Positions 35,532 to 44,671 of a DNA stretch of 64,000 bases are shown in pieces. Both the position numbers and the translations under genes were made by a program. The stretch comes from Bin55 sp964511425 (GTDB lineage: Bacteria > Pseudomonadota > Gammaproteobacteria > Pseudomonadales > Azotimanducaceae). The notes under the pieces are model-generated. The model had not been told where the DNA came from. It saw nothing but the letters and a program-made list of their open reading frames with translations, and searched no databases. Each line of letters begins with the position of its first letter. Positions within the stretch are counted from its first letter, which is position 1. The stretch is from NCBI GenBank assembly GCA_964511425.1, contig CAZEFI010000002.1, positions 124,001 through 188,000 of the forward strand, read 5' to 3'.

Positions 35532-36479
35532 ATGAAACTACCAGTCAACATCGTATTTGTCGTTTTAGTTTTATCAGGCGGGAACCTAGTTAGCCAGGAG
35601 CATGAGGCACCGCCGCCAACAAATACCGAAGTGCAGCAATTACAAGGGTACCAAGACTTTCTGTTGAGCGAAGTGGACACACGTCTGCAACAATTAGAGG
35701 CTAGACTCAAAGTAATGCAAAGTCTTCTTGATGAGATTACACAAGAAGCTCAGTCAAGGCCTTCAAGAATTTTTCGGTCCCTCATTCCTCGTTTGTCAGA
35801 GATCCAGAACGACGTGACTCAAGGCTTTATCGGTGTTCAGATGATGGATCAGGCGACCGATTCTGGGGTATCAATTGTCAAGGTATTTGAAGGTTCGCCC
35901 GCGAGTGTCGCCGGCATAGAAGTTGGAGATGTGATCTTGAAAGTACGCAACGAAGAAATTTCTAAACTAGACAATCCGATAGCATCTATCGCAGAGTTAA
36001 TCAATTCAAACCCACCCGGAACCACGATTCAGATTACTCTTCTGCGTGCTAACAACGAAATAACATTAGATGTAACTACTGCCCGCAGATCGACGATCGA
36101 TTTCGAAAATACTTTCTCAATTGAAATTGACTCGGTTCTGCAGAATTTGACTGACCGATTTGAAACAATGCTTCGTGAATCTCGAGAGTTGAAGAAGACC
36201 ATCTATATCATGGAGATCGAAGAAACTTTCGGACGCTACTTCGGTGTAGAGAAAGGCGTGCTAGTTATAGCTGCAATAGAGGGGGGAGAGATACAACCGG
36301 GTGACGTTTTGTTGAAGATTGACGGCCAATCAGTACAAACTACGTCTCAAGCGACGAGTCTTATGCAAGCTGCCGACGACGAATTCACAATTTTGGTCAA
36401 ACGTGATAATCGAGAAGAACGGATCAGCTTAAGAAAGGATCAATTTAGACTCCGACCGCTCATGGATAGAGGATCGTAA
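35532..36479 (+). CDS. Exported tandem-PDZ protein, copy 3
   Basis: 315 residues from ATG 35532 (AGGAG ribosome site). Signal peptide (ending GGNLVSQ), coiled-coil-like helices (about 30-80; VDTRLQQLEARLKVMQSLLDEI), PDZ 1 (about 95-185; IGVQMMDQATDSGVSIVKVFEGSPASVAGIEVGDVI) and PDZ 2 (about 230-305; IMEIEETFGRYFGVEKGVLVIAA, IQPGDVLLKIDGQSVQTTSQA). It is closer to copy 1 than to copy 2 in PDZ 1. A gap of 267 bases holding the remnant copy separates it from copy 2, so it may have its own promoter. It is convergent with the ABC-F gene. Confidence 0.84.
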   Translation: MKLPVNIVFVVLVLSGGNLVSQEHEAPPPTNTEVQQLQGYQDFLLSEVDTRLQQLEARLKVMQSLLDEITQEAQSRPSRIFRSLIPRLSEIQNDVTQGFIGVQMMDQATDSGVSIVKVFEGSPASVAGIEVGDVILKVRNEEISKLDNPIASIAELINSNPPGTTIQITLLRANNEITLDVTTARRSTIDFENTFSIEIDSVLQNLTDRFETMLRESRELKKTIYIMEIEETFGRYFGVEKGVLVIAAIEGGEIQPGDVLLKIDGQSVQTTSQATSLMQAADDEFTILVKRDNREERISLRKDQFRLRPLMDRGS

Positions 36480-36630
36480 GAAGGCTCAAGAAACAGAGCT
36501 GCGCATGACCAAATGTATGGATGACATGCATCGACTTCCCTCCACTATAGTTTCACGCAAAGGCAAAGAGAAACGAATTGGCATCGGCGCGAGTAGACGC
36601 CATCTTTCTCAGGGTCGAGGATCGGTGGAT

Positions 36631-38511
36631 TTATTGAGGACTGTCCTCCACGAACTGATCGAGTCTTTCAGTTACCGAGTACCACTCCGCTTCTAGTCGA
36701 GCTAACTCCTGAGCAAGGCTACTGTGCTGAGCAAGGAGAGTGTTCAATTGATTTCGATCCAAGGATTTCAAAGTGTCTGGATCGGCTAATTGTGCCGTTA
36801 GTGCTTGTTCTTCGACCGAGGTTGCCTCCAAGGCACGTTCTATCTGGATACGTTCTTTCACGAGCAAACTCTGCTGTTGCCGTTGCTTAGCCCGGTGTTG
36901 CCTTTTGACCTTAGCGTTAGAACTAGTGCTATTCGGGTGTAAATCGGTAGGAGATTCGAGCGAAGCTTCGTAGTCGTCAAGATCACCACCATAGGTTGTG
37001 ATGTGTCCATTGTGTATTAACCAAAATTCATTGACGCATTGTCGGAGTAAATGTTGGTCATGAGCGACTAAAACTACTGCTCCGTCATAGGAGTCCAACG
37101 CACTTGCGAGCGCACCTCGCATTTCCAAATCCAAATGGTTAGTCGGTTCGTCAAGGACCAGTAATGCGGGTTTTTGCAGCGACACTTTGGCAAGTACCAA
37201 GCGGGCTTTCTCACCACCACTCAATTGGCGTACTGGTCGGAAAATGTCGGTTCCAGAAAAACCCCAAGTCCCCAAGAAATCTCGAATCGATTGCGCGGAT
37301 AAAGCAGAACATTGATCTATATGTTCGAATGCTGAACTAGCTTCGTTCAGCACCTCCAACTGATGTTGCGCGAAATATCCCACACTTGTGTGTTCACTCA
37401 ATTCCACGGTACCTTGTAAGGGCTCTAATTCATTCACGAGAGCTCTTAACAATGTCGTTTTGCCTGCCCCGTTTACTCCTAGAATACCAATGCGATCTCT
37501 GGGATAAATACGTTGGGTGAAATCTGAAATCACCTTGTGCTCGTCGTATCCTATCGTACAAGAATCAAAACTGACCATCGGTCGATCAAATCGTGCGGGG
37601 GATTGGAACTTAAAGCGATACGGAGACTCATCTCGTAGGACCGCGGAATAAGTCATTTTTTCCAGCAATTTAATCCTGCTCTGTACTTGTTTAGCTTTAC
37701 TCGCTTTCGCTCGGAATCGATCAATAAATTTCTGAATCCGAGCTCGCTCTTTTTCCTGCCTCCCGATGAATGTTTCTTGTTGCACTAGAAGAGCCGCGCG
37801 TTGCTCTTCAAACGCACTAAATCCTCCTTTGTAGGATCGGGCAACTCCTTGATCCACGTGAATAGTCTCAGTTGCAATCCGATCTAAAAATTCGCGGTCA
37901 TGGGCGATTACGAGAACAGTACCTACGTACTTGAGCAACCACCGATGCAACCAGGAAACGGCTTCTAAATCGAGATGATTAGTCGGTTCATCTAACAATA
38001 GCAAATCGGAAGGGATCATCAATGTCTGCGCGAGATTGAGTCGAATACGCCAACCACCCGAAAACTCTCGATAAGGTTTTTGAAAGTCTTGGTGCAAGAA
38101 TCCAAGACCTCCCAAGATTGTCTTCGCACGCTGCGCGTAGCTGTATCCTCCTTGATCTTCGTAGGCACTCAACCACCGAACCAAAGAGCTTGTGTCCGAG
38201 TCGTTTTTAGCAGATTCTATCTTCTGTTCAAGAGTACGGAGTGTTGCATCGCCGTCCATGACGAAATCAAGAGCTGAACGGTTACTTGGTGATATGTCTT
38301 GGCGCAAAGTTGCTATTCGCCAATTCCTTGGAACACTGACGTCTCCCTCATCGGGAATTAGATTTCCACAAAGAAGTTCGAACAGAGTGGTTTTTCCCGC
38401 ACCATTCCGACCAACAACACAGGTTCTGTGACCGGCATGAACAGTTAGCGACAACCCTGAAAAAAGCGGTTGATCGTCGTATTTGAAAAGTATATCGCTG
38501 AGTTGGATCAA
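36631..38511 (-). CDS. ABC-F ATPase (YheS-like)
   Basis: 626 residues with two ABC domains and no membrane segments. Walker A motifs GRNGAGKTT (about 35-43) and GVNGAGKTT (about 344-352), signatures FSGGWRIRLNLAQ and LSGGEKARLVLAK, and two LLLDEPTNHLDLE/LVLDEPTNHLDLE Walker B regions. The inter-domain linker and the C-terminal coiled coil (about 530-620) match the YheS/Uup group that acts on translating ribosomes. It begins at TTG 38511 with GGAG eight bases upstream. Confidence 0.92.
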   Translation of the reverse strand: MIQLSDILFKYDDQPLFSGLSLTVHAGHRTCVVGRNGAGKTTLFELLCGNLIPDEGDVSVPRNWRIATLRQDISPSNRSALDFVMDGDATLRTLEQKIESAKNDSDTSSLVRWLSAYEDQGGYSYAQRAKTILGGLGFLHQDFQKPYREFSGGWRIRLNLAQTLMIPSDLLLLDEPTNHLDLEAVSWLHRWLLKYVGTVLVIAHDREFLDRIATETIHVDQGVARSYKGGFSAFEEQRAALLVQQETFIGRQEKERARIQKFIDRFRAKASKAKQVQSRIKLLEKMTYSAVLRDESPYRFKFQSPARFDRPMVSFDSCTIGYDEHKVISDFTQRIYPRDRIGILGVNGAGKTTLLRALVNELEPLQGTVELSEHTSVGYFAQHQLEVLNEASSAFEHIDQCSALSAQSIRDFLGTWGFSGTDIFRPVRQLSGGEKARLVLAKVSLQKPALLVLDEPTNHLDLEMRGALASALDSYDGAVVLVAHDQHLLRQCVNEFWLIHNGHITTYGGDLDDYEASLESPTDLHPNSTSSNAKVKRQHRAKQRQQQSLLVKERIQIERALEATSVEEQALTAQLADPDTLKSLDRNQLNTLLAQHSSLAQELARLEAEWYSVTERLDQFVEDSPQ

Positions 38512-38603
38512 CGAAAATCTCCGAACAATTTAGCGATCCCGAGAGGACTTAAATGGAGATTTTTCCCGAACTGATTTTTACGAGTGGACGCTTTAGACGG
38601 GAC

Positions 38604-39095
38604 CTAGTACGACGATTTTGGTCCGTACCACAACTGGTGTGCAGCGATGGCAATTAATACAAGAAACCCAGCTAACGCGAGAATTGGGATAATAGAAGGT
38701 TCTCCACAACTCTCGGAACCTTGAAAGAATCCTACCAACACATCCTTCAACGGATAGTCCCATTCCATCAAATAATTGAGTTCCGCCCCACAGCTGTTGG
38801 TAGCACCCGGCACGTATTGCAAATAAAACTGACGAGCCACAAACGCAATTCCGCCTAAACAGCAAACAATTGCCAGGACAGGGAAAATTCCCCGTCGTGG
38901 TTCGCTAATTAAACTCCAAGTGGTCACAAACACTGCGAGAAACATGCAATAGCGTTGAGAGAGACACAGATAGCAAGGATGAAGCGCAAAGACGTGCTCT
39001 AAGACTAAGGTCATGAATAGCATTCCACCACCGACCAAAACACCTAGTGTCGCCCAGGTCTCGGAATGTCTTAAATTAAATCCAAAAAACATCAA
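38604..39095 (-). CDS. dsbB: DsbB, disulphide-bond formation quinone reductase
   Basis: 163 residues with four membrane segments. Reoxidises DsbA and passes electrons to quinone. The first loop has the redox pair CYLC in LHPCYLCLSQRY, preceded by the conserved family Leu-rich helix, and the second periplasmic loop has the second pair (GATNSCGAEL and GSESCGEPS). ATG codons at 39095 and 39092 are both possible starts. No dsbA lies in the window. Confidence 0.94.
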   Translation of the reverse strand: MMFFGFNLRHSETWATLGVLVGGGMLFMTLVLEHVFALHPCYLCLSQRYCMFLAVFVTTWSLISEPRRGIFPVLAIVCCLGGIAFVARQFYLQYVPGATNSCGAELNYLMEWDYPLKDVLVGFFQGSESCGEPSIIPILALAGFLVLIAIAAHQLWYGPKSSY

Positions 39096-39130
39096 TGTTT
39101 CTCCGCTTTAGATATACCCGGGCAATCAAT

Positions 39131-39757
39131 CTACATCTGCAAATCTGCGTTCTCAGAATGCTTCTTCGTATCTGTCGTCTGCACATTGACTTCTTTCCAA
39201 GATTGAACCTTTTCCAGCAGTAATGGGAAATACTGGCAGAAATCTTGGTAAAAGTCGCTCAACTTGGGTTCAAGCTCAGCAAGGTGTATGGCACGATCTT
39301 CAAAACGTAGACGCGTGAGAATACGACACATGACTGAAAGTACTACATCAAAATTAGCATATTCACACCACAGATCACGGGAAACTATGTGGTGGAAAAC
39401 GCGCTTCCCGTCATCGGGAATCTTGTACTGTCCAATTATACGATAACAATTCGCCGTGAAATCTGACAACTTTCCTTTCCCATGGTTGTCCCAATGTCGC
39501 GCTAACAAGTGGTCGGCAACCAAATCTAATAATATGGGTGCGACTCTTCTTAACTCCGTTCCAAACCGTACATAAGTAGACCGCATCTCTGGTAATTGGT
39601 TCGTCAGGGAATCAATATATCGGTGTAGTCGAATCCCCTCTTGCAATGTGTCTGGTAGGTCCCGCTTTATGGGGCCTTTATAGTAATCACCAAGAAAACC
39701 ACCGGCAACGTGTCCAGTATTGCCACGTGCAAGCCAACAATGCGCTAAATGATTCAT
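39131..39757 (-). CDS. acpH: AcpH, acyl carrier protein phosphodiesterase
   Basis: 208 residues. Removes the 4'-phosphopantetheine arm from ACP. Recognised from MNHLAHCWLARGN, GGFLGDYYKGP and the HRYIDSLTNQLPEM segment; HDRLADHLLARHW-type acidic/His motif appears as DLVADHLLARHWDNH. The start ATG overlaps the gshA stop (TCATGA region at 39754-39757), an unusual pairing that seems merely local co-transcription. The C-terminal 20 residues (after VQSWKE) are unlike the family and mostly polar. Confidence 0.9.
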   Translation of the reverse strand: MNHLAHCWLARGNTGHVAGGFLGDYYKGPIKRDLPDTLQEGIRLHRYIDSLTNQLPEMRSTYVRFGTELRRVAPILLDLVADHLLARHWDNHGKGKLSDFTANCYRIIGQYKIPDDGKRVFHHIVSRDLWCEYANFDVVLSVMCRILTRLRFEDRAIHLAELEPKLSDFYQDFCQYFPLLLEKVQSWKEVNVQTTDTKKHSENADLQM

Positions 39758-41412
39758 GGTGCGAGATGTAACTGCATGAAGTCGGCTAAGTAACGATCAA
39801 ACGAATCAGTGTCCGACATTTCAATTTCGTGTTGCATCTGGTGGGAACGAGTAGCTAGCTCTTGGTAGTGCTGCTGTCGCACAACGGATAACTGCTCAGT
39901 TAACAAATTGTTTCGATGCTGCTTCGACAAGGTCTCAATCGTCCGATAGTAGGATTTGTCCCATTCAGCCATTTGTTTAAGCAATTGTTCGGAAGGAGTT
40001 CGAGATACATTTTGCAACTTTTCCTTCTGTACCTTAACTGCATCGCGGTGCTTGCTACCATTGTCTACTTCGTCAAGTATTTCTGCGACCTTTGCCACGA
40101 GATCAACAATGGCGAGACCACTCTTTTTTAGAGAACACATTCTCCTATCGATACTGATTTGCACCGTTGGATCCCTACCTTGTTCAACGACGGTAGTTTG
40201 ATTTTCTTGACTCTCATCCCAACTGTCTCGAGAGTCTGGTGAACTGTGAGCAAGCCATGAAAATAGTAAAAAAGAGTCTAAAAAGTACAGAGTAGTACGG
40301 TCAATGCCGGTCGGATAGAAGGGATTCAAATCCAAGCATCGCACTTCCAAGTACTCAATTCCTTGTTGGTCTAACGCTAGTAAAGGACGAAGGCCGCTCT
40401 TTGCTTTAGGTTTTGGCCGAATAGGTGTGTAGCTCTCTGCCTCTGTTTGCAATAGTGATACTGAAAGCTGTTGATATTCCCCAGAAGTTGAACGAACTCC
40501 TAAGGAAAGGTACTCTGGATGGGGCTTAGTGAGTAACGGAGCCATTGAAGACGTGTAGTCAGCAAGCGTGTTGTACGAAAGGTAGTGTTTTCCTTGCAAA
40601 GTACTCTGATAACCCAATTGGCTCATTCGTAAGGAGGTCGCGTACGGTAAATAGTAAGATTCGCCATCAAAAGGCTCGAGGTTGTGAGTGCGTCCCGCTA
40701 GAAATGAACCACAAACCGCAGGTGACGTACCGAAAAGGTAAACCAATAACCATGCAAACCGACGAAAGTTCCTAATCAACGCAAGATACGATTGATTTCG
40801 AAACTCAACAGAGTCCCGGACCCCACGTAGATGGGCATAGTGTTGCCATAACGTGTTTGGTATCGAAAAGTTGTAATGCAAACCGGATATGGTTTGCATG
40901 TACTTGCCGTAACGCAGTGCTAAACCCTCACGGTACACTCGCTTAAATTTCCCCAAATTGGAAGTTCCATAGTCTGCGAGAGGTATCGATTTCTCTCCTC
41001 TGAGCATACAGGGCATGCTTGAAGGCCAAAGCAGTTCGTCGTCTAAAACATCGTAGACAAAGCGGTGAATTTCTTCCATTTCCTGCATACAAGCATCGAT
41101 CGAGTTGTGTACACCGGTTACGAGCTCCAGTTGCGCCTCAGAAAAGTCTGTGGTAATACAAGGATGGGTCAGTGAAGAACCTAGATTTTTCGGGTGAGGC
41201 TTTTTAGACAGATAACCGTGTCGATCAATCCGCAATGCCTCTTTTTCCAACCCATGATTGAGCTGTCCTAGCCCACGATGGCCCCGCAATCCAGTAACTA
41301 ATTGGGTATATCCCTGTTCCACTGCTAGCGACCGTGCCCGTTCATTTGCACCTGTCCTTGCATGATTCTTGCGACAAAATTTGAGAGACTGGGTCCTCGA
41401 CGCGTCGCGCAA
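39754..41412 (-). CDS. gshA: GshA, glutamate-cysteine ligase
   Basis: 552 residues, slightly long for the E. coli-type enzyme (about 518). First and rate-limiting step of glutathione synthesis. Landmarks: LNHGLEKEALRID near residue 55, ITTDFSEAQLELVTG, TISGLHYNFSIP and YLEVRCLDLNPFYPTGID. The start is TTG 41412, preceded three bases upstream by AAGGAGG, which overlaps the end of pck; the first 30 residues are basic and not conserved, so a start further in is possible. pck, gshA and acpH form one unit. Confidence 0.95.
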   Translation of the reverse strand: MRDASRTQSLKFCRKNHARTGANERARSLAVEQGYTQLVTGLRGHRGLGQLNHGLEKEALRIDRHGYLSKKPHPKNLGSSLTHPCITTDFSEAQLELVTGVHNSIDACMQEMEEIHRFVYDVLDDELLWPSSMPCMLRGEKSIPLADYGTSNLGKFKRVYREGLALRYGKYMQTISGLHYNFSIPNTLWQHYAHLRGVRDSVEFRNQSYLALIRNFRRFAWLLVYLFGTSPAVCGSFLAGRTHNLEPFDGESYYLPYATSLRMSQLGYQSTLQGKHYLSYNTLADYTSSMAPLLTKPHPEYLSLGVRSTSGEYQQLSVSLLQTEAESYTPIRPKPKAKSGLRPLLALDQQGIEYLEVRCLDLNPFYPTGIDRTTLYFLDSFLLFSWLAHSSPDSRDSWDESQENQTTVVEQGRDPTVQISIDRRMCSLKKSGLAIVDLVAKVAEILDEVDNGSKHRDAVKVQKEKLQNVSRTPSEQLLKQMAEWDKSYYRTIETLSKQHRNNLLTEQLSVVRQQHYQELATRSHQMQHEIEMSDTDSFDRYLADFMQLHLAP

Positions 41413-41420
41413 GAACCTCC

Positions 41421-42920
41421 TTAGTTTGGACCGGCTTCCAAAATGTTGGACCCAATGTCGAACTTCACGAAATTTTCTTTAAACTTCGCAATCAGAGAAC
41501 TACGTGCGGTGTCGTAAGCATTGGGATCACTCCATCCATCCCTTGGGTCTAAGATCTGAGGATCAATACCCTCGATTCGCTCAGGAATCATGAGATTGAG
41601 TTCCGGTAAGTGTTTCTTGGGTACGTGCAATAATTCACCGGAACGAACGGCGTTAATAATTCGCCGTGTATCCGGTATGCTCATCCGATTACCAACACCA
41701 AACGCACCACCGGTCCAACCAGTATTCACTAAGTAGACCTTAGCTCCAAAGGCGTTGATACGACGCATCAGCAATTCCGCATAAACGCGCGGCGGGCGAG
41801 GTAAAAATGCAGCTCCGAAGCCAGCTGAGAACGTCGCCGTGTATGGTTCACACGCCCCTACTACGGTAGACCCTACCTGCGCTGTATAGCCCGAGAGAAA
41901 GTGGTAAGCCGCGCCCTCCAAAGAAAGTAACGAAACTGGTGGTAATACACCACTGACATCGCAGGTTAAAAAGATTATTGTTTCGGGCTCGCCGGCGCGA
42001 TTATCGGGTACGCAGAGCTCGATGTTATCACGAGGATAGCAGGCGCGAGTGTTTTCCGTTAGGCTTGAATCGGTGAAATCAGGTTCTCGAGTCATTTCAT
42101 CAATTACGACATTTTCCAGAATCGCGCCAAAGCGAATCGCATCAAAAATCACCGGTTCTGTTTCGCGTTTTAGGTTGATACACTTCGCGTAACAACCACC
42201 CTCAAAATTGAAGACCGTTCCCGTTCCCCAACCGTGCTCGTCATCTCCTATCAATAAACAATCAAGGTCTGACGAAAGCGTGGTTTTGCCAGTTCCTGAA
42301 AGACCAAAGAATAGTGCAACTTTACCGTTAGCGTCTACGTTCGCCGAGCAATGCATTGGCAGTATGTCTTTATCGGGAAGCAAGAAATTGAGCACCGCGA
42401 ACATCGCTTTCTTCATTTCCCCAGCGTAGTGCATCCCAGCTACGAGTACCCGCTTTTTGCTGAAATCTATTATTACGGTGCCGTCCGAGTGGGTACCGTC
42501 CTGTGTTGGGTCACACACGAATCGAGGCGCGTTCAATATTTGCCAAATATCTCTATTCTCTGGATTGAACGTCTCTGGGACCAAAAATAGCGAACTCGCG
42601 AACATCTGATGCCATGCGAACTGCGTTGTCACTTGCACAGGCAAATAGTGCTCTGGGTGTGCCCCTACATGCATCAACCCACGGTAGCAGGAGTCATCTT
42701 GTCCAACAAAATCCCGGACTCGAGCCCAGAGCTTGTCCATAGCTGCCGGCACGAAGGGTTGATTGATGCTACCCCAATCTACGGTTGATCGAGTTAGATC
42801 ATCGCAAACGATAAAACGGTCTTTAGGCGAGCGCCCAGTTCGGCGACCTGTAGTTACCGCGATGGCACCATTCGCGAGCAATTGACCTTCGCGACGCTGT
42901 ACCACATGTTCTGCTAACAC
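41421..42920 (-). CDS. pckA: ATP-dependent phosphoenolpyruvate carboxykinase
   Basis: 499 residues from GTG 42920; the family is usually about 530. Converts oxaloacetate and ATP to PEP for gluconeogenesis. Motifs: TGRRTGRSPKDRFIV, the kinase loop GLSGTGKTTLS (about 208-218), DDEHGW (metal site) and SGVLPPVSLL. The frame stays open upstream with family-like residues (RFENLTIPVLAEHVVQRREG) to a TAG, but has no ATG, GTG or TTG before 42920. The gene may use a rare start such as ATT, or begin where shown and be N-terminally short. Confidence 0.95.
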   Translation of the reverse strand: MLAEHVVQRREGQLLANGAIAVTTGRRTGRSPKDRFIVCDDLTRSTVDWGSINQPFVPAAMDKLWARVRDFVGQDDSCYRGLMHVGAHPEHYLPVQVTTQFAWHQMFASSLFLVPETFNPENRDIWQILNAPRFVCDPTQDGTHSDGTVIIDFSKKRVLVAGMHYAGEMKKAMFAVLNFLLPDKDILPMHCSANVDANGKVALFFGLSGTGKTTLSSDLDCLLIGDDEHGWGTGTVFNFEGGCYAKCINLKRETEPVIFDAIRFGAILENVVIDEMTREPDFTDSSLTENTRACYPRDNIELCVPDNRAGEPETIIFLTCDVSGVLPPVSLLSLEGAAYHFLSGYTAQVGSTVVGACEPYTATFSAGFGAAFLPRPPRVYAELLMRRINAFGAKVYLVNTGWTGGAFGVGNRMSIPDTRRIINAVRSGELLHVPKKHLPELNLMIPERIEGIDPQILDPRDGWSDPNAYDTARSSLIAKFKENFVKFDIGSNILEAGPN

Positions 42921-43088
42921 GGGAATGGTTAAATTCTCAAATCGCGTAGGTTCTTGAAGTGCTTCGATTTGTGCTCGATCCGATGAGTGAAAAAAGTTTG
43001 TATATTTTAGCGAGTAAGCGATGCCTACGGGCTATAGAACGTGCTTCTCACGATCTGTTTCGCAAACATAGATACACTTGTACCGACG

Positions 43089-43478
43089 CTATCCTTGTTC
43101 AAGACGTCCCCCACCTCTTTTTAATCGGGCAAGAGTCCTTCGATCAGATTTACTTGGCTTTGTGCTGGGCCGCAACACCGAGTCGAAGTTTGACTTTCGT
43201 CTGGTGGTCGCCTCATTAGTTCGAGCAATTGATGCCTCCGTTTCTTCGTAAAGAGTCTGCGCAACTTTCGCTGACCCACGTTGTTCTCGAAGTTCACGTA
43301 CCCAATACTCGCGACTAAAGTAATCTTCTTTGATCGAGACAAGGTCTCCTCGTTGAACTTCTTTCGCCGGTTTAATGTGGGCACCGTTGACTTGAATCCG
43401 TCCGTGCATAACCGCGGCTTTTGCCCGGCTACGAGTCTTATAAAACCGAGCGACCCACAGCCACTTATCTACTCTCAT
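43089..43478 (-). CDS. hslR: Hsp15-type ribosome-associated S4 protein
   Basis: 129 residues. S4 RNA-binding domain at the N terminus (about 1-60; MRVDKWLWVARFYKTRSRAKAAVMHGRIQVNGAHIKPAKEV shows the alphaL motif), then a basic tail. Hsp15 binds 50S subunits carrying a stalled nascent chain and helps recycle them. A GGAA ribosome site precedes ATG 43478. The C-terminal KRGGGRLEQG is typical. Confidence 0.93.
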   Translation of the reverse strand: MRVDKWLWVARFYKTRSRAKAAVMHGRIQVNGAHIKPAKEVQRGDLVSIKEDYFSREYWVRELREQRGSAKVAQTLYEETEASIARTNEATTRRKSNFDSVLRPSTKPSKSDRRTLARLKRGGGRLEQG

Positions 43479-43843
43479 TTCCGTTCCAGACCTATTACTT
43501 ACCCGAGATTCTGTTCAGTTCGAGTGTACGGGGAATTGTGCGAATATTCGATTGAAATGAATGGTACAAAACCTGAGTTTTATGTCGCAATTTCCCAATG
43601 ACGTCGTTCCGACTGACACGAACAACGTCGAACTTGCACCAATATCTAAGTGCGCGTGTTCGATGAAATGTTCTTATCATTAGTACGCAAAGCGTTCGCA
43701 CAACCGCAATTACCTAACTCATGCGAAGTTGTCGTGATTGTATTTTGTTGGTTAAATTGCATGCTCTCAATTTGTACGATACACCGACCTTGCGAAAGCT
43801 TGACGTTACACCACTCAACCTATATTGAAAACTCTACTGATTC
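43479..43843. other. Divergent intergenic region, no gene seen
   Basis: About 365 bases between the divergent hsp15 and cysQ genes. Open frames in it have no family likeness or ribosome sites. It must carry both promoters. Confidence 0.5.
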
Positions 43844-43849
43844 GTGCAG

Positions 43850-44665
43850 ATGTTAGATGAATTGATACACATAACCCGTTTAGCGCACAAAGAAATCCTT
43901 GAGGTCTACAACTCAAACTTTAAGATTGATACGAAGGCCGATAACACACCCATCACGGATGCGGACAGAAGAGCAAACGAAGTTATTATGGTTGGATTGT
44001 CGAGAATTGACTCATCTATTCCCATACTGTCTGAAGAAGAGATAATCCCCCCGTATGAGGTGCGCCGTCATTGGGATCAATACTGGATTGTGGATCCCTT
44101 GGACGGTACTCGCGAGTTCACAGAGAGACACGATGAATTTACAGTAAACATCGCTCTAATCGCAAAGGGGACTCCTAAACTAGGAATCGTCGGAATACCG
44201 ACACAATCTGTCGTATATACCGGTGATGTAGATCGCGAACGTGCATTGCGACACACACCTATTGAGAACATACCTATTTCAATTTCGCAACCCGGTGAAC
44301 GGATTCGCATGACCATGAGTCGGCATTACAAGACAACACGAAATCAAAAAATTATCGATTTCCTAGTATCACGTGGCGAGAAAGTGGAAATTGCAGTGGT
44401 CGGTAGTAGTATAAAAATGTGTTACATTGCTGAGGGTCAGGCAGACATCTACGTACGATTCGGACCATCCAATGAATGGGACATTGCGGCTGCCCATGCC
44501 GTATTGAGTGCTGCAGGTGGTGGCGTGTACTTACTAAACGGCAAGCCAAAGATTTACAATCAATTCGAGACTACTCTAAATCCCGCGTTTTTCGCGTGTA
44601 GTACGCGCCCCGAAAAATGGTCGAAAGTTATCGCGTCATCCGGCATACGCCAAGACGACGGTTGA
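43850..44665 (+). CDS. cysQ: CysQ, 3'(2'),5'-bisphosphate nucleotidase
   Basis: 271 residues from ATG 43850 (a GTG six bases earlier is an alternative). Hydrolyses PAP to AMP, clearing the by-product of sulphate assimilation. Magnesium-dependent inositol-phosphatase fold: TDADRRANEVI, ILSEEE, the metal motif DPLDGTREF, and EWDIAAAHAVLSAAGG near the end are all present. The next gene starts 6 bases after its stop. Confidence 0.95.
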   Translation: MLDELIHITRLAHKEILEVYNSNFKIDTKADNTPITDADRRANEVIMVGLSRIDSSIPILSEEEIIPPYEVRRHWDQYWIVDPLDGTREFTERHDEFTVNIALIAKGTPKLGIVGIPTQSVVYTGDVDRERALRHTPIENIPISISQPGERIRMTMSRHYKTTRNQKIIDFLVSRGEKVEIAVVGSSIKMCYIAEGQADIYVRFGPSNEWDIAAAHAVLSAAGGGVYLLNGKPKIYNQFETTLNPAFFACSTRPEKWSKVIASSGIRQDDG

Positions 44666-44671
44666 ATTACT

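Noticed and set aside
36505..36696. 63-codon frame after PDZ copy 3, with TIVSRKGKEKRI resembling the end of a PDZ copy
   Set aside because: The match to the last 20 codons of copy 3 is weak and gapped, unlike the better fragment at 35331-35463, and it overlaps the end of the ABC-F gene.
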